From: a virus
DNA length: 20,164 nt
IMG/VR virus record: IMGVR_UViG_3300023180_000526
Span: 1 to 20,164 of that record
Direction: 5' to 3' (one strand)
The notes below the pieces were generated by a model. The model was not told the DNA's origin and searched no databases. It saw only the letters and a program-made list of their open reading frames with translations. This document shows positions 15,770 through 20,164 of the stretch, one piece after another. A program made the translations under genes and the position numbers. Numbering within the stretch: position 1 is the stretch's first letter; each line of letters opens with the position of its first letter.

Positions 15770-17395
15770 CTATCCTACCATGTCGATAACACCATACATG
15801 GCGACTGTGCTTGGAAGATAAATGTTTCCTTTATCGGAAGTATCGAATGTTGGAACGAAAACTGCAGAATCTGAACTGACAGATCTTGATGGGGGCGCTT
15901 GTGCTAGTTCTTTCTTTTGCATTTCACGAATTGGTGCAGTAATTATGTTCGGTGCTGGTTCTTGCAAATTACTAAGGGACTGTGAGACCATACTTCTATC
16001 TGCAGATGTCTTCACTGGTGCTATCTGTGCCTGAGCAGTTTTAGTTTCTTCAGGTTCTTTTGGTGTCAAATCTGAATCAGATACATTAAAAGCAATATCT
16101 CCAAAATTAGATGTAGCAAATACTCCATCTGCTCCAAAAAATGGTTTCGTATCTATCAATGGTGTCATTGCCTGTGTGTTAGAAGAAACTTTCTTTTCTT
16201 CTTCGACCTTCTTTTCTTCAGTCTCAGTTTTATTCTCCTCAAGTTTAGATTGAGTATCTTCTGCTTCTGCGGGTTTTATTTCTGCTTTATTCTCTACCTT
16301 CTCTTCACCACTAAACATAGACTTCATACTTTCAAGACCAGATTTTCCAAGATCTGAACCATAAAAATATGCTGGTAATGATAGTAAAAATCCATACTTA
16401 CCAAATAGTGCTTTACCTGCTGTACCAGCAATAGTACTGAGAACACCTCCAGTCAAACCACCAGCAATCGCCCTGTCTGGACTTTCACCTGATAATAATT
16501 CAGCACCTGTTCCAAAAGCAATATTAGTTTTAAGACCTGGCAATAATCCTTTCAGTCTACCAGCAAGTGTCGGTTTTGGCGATGCAGTTTGACTTAAAGA
16601 ACCTGCTGTAGACGAAGTTGTGCCACCAGTTGTAGTCGTAGTAGTCGTAGTCGTAGTAGTAGCTTTACCACCTCCAGTTTTAACAGCACCAAAACCTTTT
16701 CTTATGCCATTGAAAATTAATTGTGGCAATTTTAAAAATAATCCTGTACCAACTGCACCAAGTATCTTAATACCTACTCTCGATAATGTGATAATTAGTG
16801 CATTTACTCCAACATTAATCGCTAAGAATATTCCACCAACAATTCCTAAAGTCGCAAGAACATTATTTTTTATTTCCTCAAGCTTTTCTTTATTACCCTC
16901 AGAATAAGCTTTGATTGTTTGGAATCCTTGATTCAACAACCAACCAGCAAACAGAGTGGTAAGATAAGTCATTACACTCTGCAAAGTAAATTGCACTTTC
17001 GGTGCAATTGCCGCAATTGGTTTCGATAATGCAGACTGTATCTTCCTCTCAATTAAACTTTCTTTTCCTTCAAGAATTTTTTGTTGAGCTAATAATCTTT
17101 GTTGATTCTGTTCTTGTAATACTTTTTGCTTTTCTAATGCTTGGTTTACTTCCAAATTTTGAAGTACCGCCCTTAATGTTGTATCAATAGCAGTCATCTG
17201 CGAATTGATACCATTCAAACTTTGAGATACTCGCTCTAACTGAAGAGAATTTGCACGTATCAATCCTGTAGTAATAGGATCTGGTTGTGTGGTTTCCTGT
17301 TGCTGCGGAACAAATTTGCCCGTGAAAACAGATGACGAAACCCTCGACCTTGCTACTCTTATTCCTCCTAATATGGGCGATGATAACTCAGCCAT
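15770..17395 (-). CDS. Coiled-coil hydrophobic tail protein, candidate tape measure (541 aa)
   Basis: ATG at 17395, overlapping the end of the 57-aa ORF by 8 nt. Residues 50-122 are a predicted coiled coil rich in Gln, Glu, Leu and Lys. Hydrophobic segments follow at about 141-154 (MTYLTTLFAGWLLN), 180-203 and 209-229, then an 11-residue Thr tract (246-256), a Gly/Ala-rich hydrophobic part (about 290-350), and a Glu/Lys-rich acidic stretch near 365-405. The C-terminal third is low complexity. The mix of coiled coil and internal hydrophobic helices, placed just after a chaperone-like pair and before hub genes, matches the usual tape-measure position; T4 gp29 is 590 aa. Clear gp29 sequence similarity was not recognised. 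The segment around GWLLN resembles one in the next gene, so the two may act together. Confidence 0.75.
   Translation of the reverse strand: MAELSSPILGGIRVARSRVSSSVFTGKFVPQQQETTQPDPITTGLIRANSLQLERVSQSLNGINSQMTAIDTTLRAVLQNLEVNQALEKQKVLQEQNQQRLLAQQKILEGKESLIERKIQSALSKPIAAIAPKVQFTLQSVMTYLTTLFAGWLLNQGFQTIKAYSEGNKEKLEEIKNNVLATLGIVGGIFLAINVGVNALIITLSRVGIKILGAVGTGLFLKLPQLIFNGIRKGFGAVKTGGGKATTTTTTTTTTTGGTTSSTAGSLSQTASPKPTLAGRLKGLLPGLKTNIAFGTGAELLSGESPDRAIAGGLTGGVLSTIAGTAGKALFGKYGFLLSLPAYFYGSDLGKSGLESMKSMFSGEEKVENKAEIKPAEAEDTQSKLEENKTETEEKKVEEEKKVSSNTQAMTPLIDTKPFFGADGVFATSNFGDIAFNVSDSDLTPKEPEETKTAQAQIAPVKTSADRSMVSQSLSNLQEPAPNIITAPIREMQKKELAQAPPSRSVSSDSAVFVPTFDTSDKGNIYLPSTVAMYGVIDMVG
16628..16660 (-). 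repeat. ACT/ACG trinucleotide tract encoding 11 threonines
   Basis: Eleven consecutive Thr codons (ACT, ACG, one ACA) code residues 246-256 of the 541-aa protein and are flanked by Gly-rich sequence. It is a probable flexible linker and a site where replication slippage could change length in frame. Confidence 0.85.
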
Positions 17396-17561
17396 TGAAT
17401 TGATTCTTTAGGTTTTCTTCTTCAATATACTGTTGGAGGAAAGTTAGATAAATTTCTTTCTCCCAAGGTATCATATTTTCTAGCTCTGTCAAGCTATATT
17501 TATGGTGTTGCATCAAAGCAAAATTAATTTTGAAGTATGACTCAAGGTCAGTATGAGCCAT
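17388..17561 (-). CDS. Small ORF, 57 aa: tail assembly chaperone-like, probably also made as a -1 frameshift extension
   Basis: ATG at 17561, TGA ending at 17388. The ORF fills the 168-bp space between the gp26/gp51-like gene (TAA at 17564, 2 nt upstream) and the 541-aa gene (overlap 8 nt), where no other gene fits. The protein begins MAHTDLESYF, is acidic and helical, and contains MIPWEKEIYLTFLQQYIEEE at residues 30-49. A 'PWE-x-EIY ... EEE' helix just upstream of a tape-measure gene resembles small tail assembly chaperones. The reading frame is -1 relative to the upstream gene and is open back to its slippery heptamer, so it may be expressed as a 298-aa fusion as well as, or instead of, from its own ATG, which lies inside a predicted hairpin. 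No Shine-Dalgarno site is visible. Confidence 0.8.
   Translation of the reverse strand: MAHTDLESYFKINFALMQHHKYSLTELENMIPWEKEIYLTFLQQYIEEENLKNQFNG
17497..17504 (-). promoter_or_regulatory. Candidate late promoter box CATAAATA
   Basis: Lies inside the 57-aa ORF, 102 nt upstream of the 541-aa gene. It is one of only five ATAAATA matches on the minus strand. Confidence 0.3.
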
Positions 17562-17576
17562 ACTTACGCGAAAAAA
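17533..17576 (-). promoter_or_regulatory. Candidate programmed -1 ribosomal frameshift signal
   Basis: The slippery heptamer T_TTT_TTC lies at 17576-17570 in the correct phase (frame-0 codons TCT TTT TTC GCG TAA). After a 4-nt spacer, AAGTATGGCTC (17565-17555) can pair with GAGTCATACTT (17543-17533): ten Watson-Crick pairs and one G-U pair around an 11-nt loop. A smaller alternative hairpin is AGTATG/CATACT with a 3-nt loop. A -1 slip continues CGC GTA AGT ATG without a stop into the 57-aa frame, giving 238 + 3 + 57 = 298 residues. The spacer is slightly short against the usual 5-9 nt, but the lowest A-U pairs could open. Confidence 0.7.
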
Positions 17577-18283
17577 GATGCCAATCCTTCCAGAACTACA
17601 TCACTCTCAACACCAGTATTAGGATTTTTAACTTTCATTGTATGTGAAAGTTTTGGCATTGTCTCGAAGAACTTTTCAATTTCCTTAAACTGCTTTGAAT
17701 TCAAAGATTCTACAAACTCATTCAATTCTTTCTTTGAACAATCTTTTGCAGACCAAGATTCATCATCACTATAAATTTGCTCGATGCATGATGCAATTAA
17801 TTCAAATGTTTGTGCAACACCAATCTCATCATCGGCAGTAAAGTTATTTTTGATAAACTCACTCATTGATGGATATTTCATTCTCAAGATGTGAGTATCA
17901 TCAAGTTTGATATCTTTGTTATGCTTTTCATCTATGTAAACTTTTATCTCATCCAATGTAATTACAATCGGCACTTGTGTCACACCATCATCTGGACAAG
18001 TAACCAATACTTCAACTTCTTCACCAACAGATTTACCTCTAACATTCAAGAACAAATATTCAATATCAAATGTAGATAATTCATCTACTTTTACTCCACG
18101 TGTCAAAATGCAAGAACTTAGAACATCTTTGATTGCATTGGTGATTTGTTTATTATCTTCACTTTCCATCGCAATGATGAGAACTTTTTCTTCTTTAACT
18201 AGAAAAGGACGATACTTAATTTTTTTCCCAGTTGAAGGTAATTCCAACTCATATGTTGGTGTAGATATTTTTGGTAATGGCAT
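17564..18283 (-). CDS. gp26/gp51-family baseplate hub protein, 239 aa
   Basis: ATG at 18283, TAA at 17564. The N-terminus (PTYELELPSTGKKIKYRPF followed by LVKEEKVLIIAMES) is the signature of the T4 baseplate family that includes gp26 and gp51: 'lP-S-tGk..yRPFlVKEEK'. Residues 50-75 form the helix and Cys-containing segment SSCILTRGVKVDELSTFDIE, and the C-terminal half is acidic and helical. Length fits T4 gp26 (208 aa) and gp51 (249 aa). In T4 these proteins help assemble the hub, and gp51 is a catalyst absent from the finished particle, so a chaperone-type role is plausible here. The last codons contain T_TTT_TTC and the product may be extended by -1 frameshifting into the 57-aa ORF. An AATAAATA box lies 29 nt upstream. 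Confidence 0.85.
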   Translation of the reverse strand: MPLPKISTPTYELELPSTGKKIKYRPFLVKEEKVLIIAMESEDNKQITNAIKDVLSSCILTRGVKVDELSTFDIEYLFLNVRGKSVGEEVEVLVTCPDDGVTQVPIVITLDEIKVYIDEKHNKDIKLDDTHILRMKYPSMSEFIKNNFTADDEIGVAQTFELIASCIEQIYSDDESWSAKDCSKKELNEFVESLNSKQFKEIEKFFETMPKLSHTMKVKNPNTGVESDVVLEGLASFFA

Positions 18284-18310
18284 AATAACCTATAATATTT
18301 TCAGATAAAA

Positions 18311-19198
18311 TTATTTATTGATGATATTTGATCCACTACCCGATATACTACTACCTGATATACTTGATAATGGACTTGTTGATAGTTTTGTATCCCCATA
18401 ACCAGTAAGATTATTATTATAGACTCCACCATTAAGAATTAATGGTTCATTTGTGCCAGTAAAACCAATTACGGGAGAACTCTTATCTGTACCCGTTTTT
18501 TGTGTAGAAGCAGAAAGAGATCCTTTACCTGAAAGAGCCTTTCCTACACTTCCAAGTACAGATTGAAGATTATTTGAAGTACCATTATTAATTGATTTGC
18601 TATCCACAGATCCACATACATATCTTTCATAATTGAACGAAACACCGACCTTCAGAATCTCAGAAGAATCATAACTTACTGGCATTGCGTTTATTGTTTT
18701 TGGATAAAGACCTTTAAAGTTATACTCAATGTATCTATTATAATCTCTATCAAATTTTACAATCTTCATTGAATTGCATTTATACTCTTCAGGATATTGC
18801 ATTCTAAAGTGTGTATAATCTGATAGTCTACTAGCACTCGATGCATCATGCATAAATTCCATCCAGTGCTCAAAGAATTTAATTGCTTTATAACTCCTAT
18901 CAACATAAAATGATAAATCGATAGGTGTAAATGTCCTAGTATGGGGCATTGATTCTGCCACACCCATATAATCACCTACAATATCTGCAGTTGCATATGA
19001 ACTTCCTGGAAGCGATGCAGAGTGGCACAATAAAGTAATATCAGAACTTACAAATGATGAGAACACTCCCCTTGCGGAAAGATGTCCCATTAATTTTGGT
19101 TTTAAACCACTAAATTTAACCTCAAAATGAGATGTTTGTGCCAAAGTTGTCAGAACTGGTTTAAAATCTGATATCTTTTTCGGACTAGGTGCTGGCAC
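18311..19198 (-). CDS. Tail-tube-fold baseplate protein (gp54/gp48-like), 295 aa
   Basis: The start is GTG at 19198: an in-frame TAG lies three codons upstream, and the first internal ATG (residue 37) would delete the first tube strand. Residues 22-240 show the tail-tube pattern: HFEVKFSG, LLCHSASLPGSS (57-67), RTFTPIDLSFYVD (88-100), KAIKFFEHWMEFM (104-116), and later strands SMKIVKFDRDYNRYIEYNFK and VGVSFNYERYV. The C-terminal 80 residues are Ser/Gly/Asn-rich with NNLQSVLGSVGKALSG, similar in style to the T4 gp54 tail. Family knowledge: gp54 starts and gp48 caps the tail tube on the baseplate hub. I cannot separate the two, and a tube paralogue is also possible. It is first in the minus-strand unit, about 34 nt from a CTAAATA box. 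Confidence 0.78.
   Translation of the reverse strand: MPAPSPKKISDFKPVLTTLAQTSHFEVKFSGLKPKLMGHLSARGVFSSFVSSDITLLCHSASLPGSSYATADIVGDYMGVAESMPHTRTFTPIDLSFYVDRSYKAIKFFEHWMEFMHDASSASRLSDYTHFRMQYPEEYKCNSMKIVKFDRDYNRYIEYNFKGLYPKTINAMPVSYDSSEILKVGVSFNYERYVCGSVDSKSINNGTSNNLQSVLGSVGKALSGKGSLSASTQKTGTDKSSPVIGFTGTNEPLILNGGVYNNNLTGYGDTKLSTSPLSSISGSSISGSGSNIINK
18312..18319 (-). promoter_or_regulatory. Candidate T4-type late promoter box AATAAATA
   Basis: Matches NATAAATA (T4 late consensus TATAAATA). It overlaps the last codons of the 295-aa gene and lies 29 nt before the ATG of the gp26/gp51-like gene, a suitable late-leader spacing. Confidence 0.5.
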
Positions 19199-19199
19199 T

Positions 19200-19206
19200 C
19201 TAAATA
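19200..19206 (+). promoter_or_regulatory. Late promoter box CTAAATA driving gp4
   Basis: Plus-strand CTAAATA, 32 nt before the gp4 ATG. By T4 late-promoter geometry the start would be near 19213, giving a leader of about 26 nt. Its predicted transcript overlaps the opposing one. Confidence 0.6.
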
Positions 19207-19231
19207 CCTATTATTATAGACTGTGTGTAGT

Positions 19232-19238
19232 TATTTAG
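19232..19238 (-). promoter_or_regulatory. Late promoter box CTAAATA driving the minus-strand tail unit
   Basis: On the minus strand CTAAATA is placed so that transcription would start near 19225, about 27 nt before the GTG at 19198. It is the inverted partner of the box at 19200-19206; both sit at the edges of the 40-bp divergent gap. Confidence 0.6.
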
Positions 19239-19676
19239 ATGGCATATAGAGGAAAATTTCAACCTTCTTATCCAAAAAAATATAAAGGTGATGTTAGAAA
19301 TATAATCTATCGCTCTCTCTGGGAGCGTAAATTTATGGTGTATTGTGATTTGAATGAGAATATTCTTGAATGGGGAAGTGAAGAGATTGCCTTACCATAC
19401 CGTTCACCCATTGATAACAGAATTCATAGATATTTTCCAGATTTCTATATCAAATACAAAAACAAATCTGGAAAGATAGTAAAGTCTCTTATAGAAGTAA
19501 AACCATTAAAACAAACTACTCCCCCATCAAAACCGCAAAGACAAACAAAAGGATATCTATTCGAAGCATACGAGTATGCCAAGAATCAGGCAAAATGGGA
19601 AGCAGCAAGAGAGTTTTGTAAAGATCGTATGTGGGAGTTTAAAGTTCTAACAGAAAAGGAACTCGGTATTAGGTAA
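19239..19676 (+). CDS. 4: Head completion protein gp4, 145 aa
   Basis: ATG at 19239, TAA ending at 19676. Strong match to T4 gp4 (150 aa) over its length: MAYRGKFQP..., YKGDVRNIIYRSLWERKF, EWGSEEIALPY, RYFPDFYIKY, LIEVKPLKQTTPPSKP, AKWEAAREFCKDRMWEFKVL. It has the restriction-nuclease-like core of the TnsA N-terminal family, with E29, D68 and E86-V-K88 as the probable metal/catalytic set. Family knowledge: gp4 acts with gp2 and gp50 late in head assembly to make the filled capsid competent for tail joining. It opens the plus-strand unit and overlaps the next start by one base (TAATG). It has its own CTAAATA box 32 nt upstream. No Shine-Dalgarno site is obvious. Confidence 0.93.
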   Translation: MAYRGKFQPSYPKKYKGDVRNIIYRSLWERKFMVYCDLNENILEWGSEEIALPYRSPIDNRIHRYFPDFYIKYKNKSGKIVKSLIEVKPLKQTTPPSKPQRQTKGYLFEAYEYAKNQAKWEAAREFCKDRMWEFKVLTEKELGIR

Positions 19677-20080
19677 TGCCAAGAAAAACACTAAAACAAA
19701 GAAAAAAACCTACAGATACAGATAGTAATCGTAATAGGATTCGTGAAATCAGTGATGATATGATTGGATTGAAGAATCCAGATGATTTTATGGTAGCAAT
19801 ACTGGAAGCAGTAAAAGATACCTATACTCCAGTACCAGAACCAGGTAAAGTATATGTTTTTATATACAAACCTAAAACTTCTAATATAAGATACGACCAA
19901 AATCCATTTGTAGCAGTAACAGATATTTTTTCCTGGGGATTCCGTGGTCTAAACTTTCATTGGGGTGAAACTAGACAATACACCTGGAATGAAATCTCTG
20001 GAAACATGTATGAAATATATTCTTCTGAAGTAAAAGACTTACAACAGATACCTTTTCAAAATTTCAAACTAAATAGTTAA
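19676..20080 (+). CDS. Unassigned conserved-type phage protein, 134 aa
   Basis: The ATG at 19676 overlaps the gp4 TAA by one base, so the two are translationally coupled. Residues 1-24 are very basic (RKTLKQRKKP). Residues 59-104 are the distinctive part: VYVFIYKPKTSNIRYDQNPF, then a Trp/Phe-rich stretch with GFRGLNFHWGETRQYTW. A 'YD..P...GF-GLN-H' pattern occurs in several unassigned phage proteins; I do not know a proven function. T4 places gene 53 after gene 4, but no gp53-like sequence is visible. The protein is soluble, with no signal or membrane segment. It could be a small virion or packaging-associated protein, given its coupling to gp4. The gene itself is secure; the function is unknown. 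Confidence 0.8.
   Translation: MPRKTLKQRKKPTDTDSNRNRIREISDDMIGLKNPDDFMVAILEAVKDTYTPVPEPGKVYVFIYKPKTSNIRYDQNPFVAVTDIFSWGFRGLNFHWGETRQYTWNEISGNMYEIYSSEVKDLQQIPFQNFKLNS
20069..20075 (+). promoter_or_regulatory. Candidate late promoter box CTAAATA
   Basis: Same heptamer as in the divergent gap, at the 3' end of the 134-aa gene and 15 nt before an ATG at 20091. It may drive the next plus-strand gene, most of which would lie beyond the window. Confidence 0.4.
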
Positions 20081-20090
20081 AAAACGTGTA

Positions 20091-20162
20091 ATGTCACACA
20101 CAGATCTTCATGCAAAAACTGAAGTATTAGCATCCAGTGGTCAGTCTAGTTCTTCGGTGTAG
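20091..20162 (+). CDS. Possible 23-aa micro-ORF
   Basis: ATG at 20091, TAG ending at 20162; the product begins MSHTDLHAKTEVLASSGQSS. It starts 10 nt after the 134-aa stop and 15 nt after a CTAAATA box. No Shine-Dalgarno site is visible and the length is within chance. It may be a leader ORF or an accident. Confidence 0.2.
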   Translation: MSHTDLHAKTEVLASSGQSSSSV

Positions 20163-20164
20163 GG

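Noticed and set aside
16620-16907. Plus-strand 95-codon frame starting with a polyvaline run
   Set aside because: The valine run is the antisense of the threonine codon tract in the 541-aa gene.
17497-17504. Treating the CATAAATA box as a firm promoter of the 541-aa gene
   Set aside because: A seven-base AT-rich match is expected several times per strand in DNA of this composition; kept only as a low-confidence candidate.
19676-20080. Assignment as gp53 baseplate wedge, from T4 gene order 4-53
   Set aside because: Length is 134 aa against about 196 aa, and no gp53-like sequence is visible.

Overview
The window looks like part of the late structural region of a T4-type cyanomyovirus, a contractile-tailed phage of marine Synechococcus or Prochlorococcus. 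The support is the set of proteins: a clear T4 gp4 homologue (head completion), a gp26/gp51-family baseplate protein, a tail-tube-fold baseplate protein, gp27-like and gp5-like hub proteins, and a very large modular virion protein with sequence motifs typical of cyanophage virions. The DNA is AT-rich and densely packed. Neighbouring genes touch, overlap by one base (TAATG) or lie a few bases apart. No tRNA, rRNA, CRISPR array, insertion sequence or integrase was seen.

Layout. From 19198 down to the left edge everything is on the minus strand and reads as one tail-tip/baseplate/fibre unit. In transcription order it holds: a tail-tube-fold baseplate protein (gp54/gp48-like), a gp26/gp51-like protein, a 57-aa ORF placed like a tail assembly chaperone, a 541-aa coiled-coil hydrophobic protein, a 641-aa protein with two predicted peptidoglycan-cutting domains, the gp27-like hub, a gp5-like OB-fold hub protein without a lysozyme domain, a separate beta-helix spike protein, a 2168-aa modular fibre/baseplate protein, a 216-aa virion protein, and a collagen-like fibre that runs off the left edge. 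On the plus strand from 19239 lie gp4 and an unassigned 134-aa gene. The two units are separated by 40 bp that carry two face-to-face T4-type late promoter boxes (CTAAATA).

How the genes fit together. The hub (gp27-like, gp5-like, separate beta-helix tip) would form the central spike. The lysozyme that T4 fuses to gp5 is absent there; cell-wall cutting appears to have moved to the 641-aa protein (GH104-like transglycosylase plus M23 endopeptidase). The large modular protein and the collagen-like protein share a sequence module and probably form peripheral fibres.

The most notable observation is at 17533-17576. The gp26/gp51-like gene ends in a correctly phased T_TTT_TTC slippery heptamer followed 4 nt later by an 11-bp hairpin. 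A -1 shift there reads straight into the 57-aa ORF. This is the G/GT tail-assembly-chaperone arrangement of lambda-type phages, here in a T4-type baseplate hub cluster.
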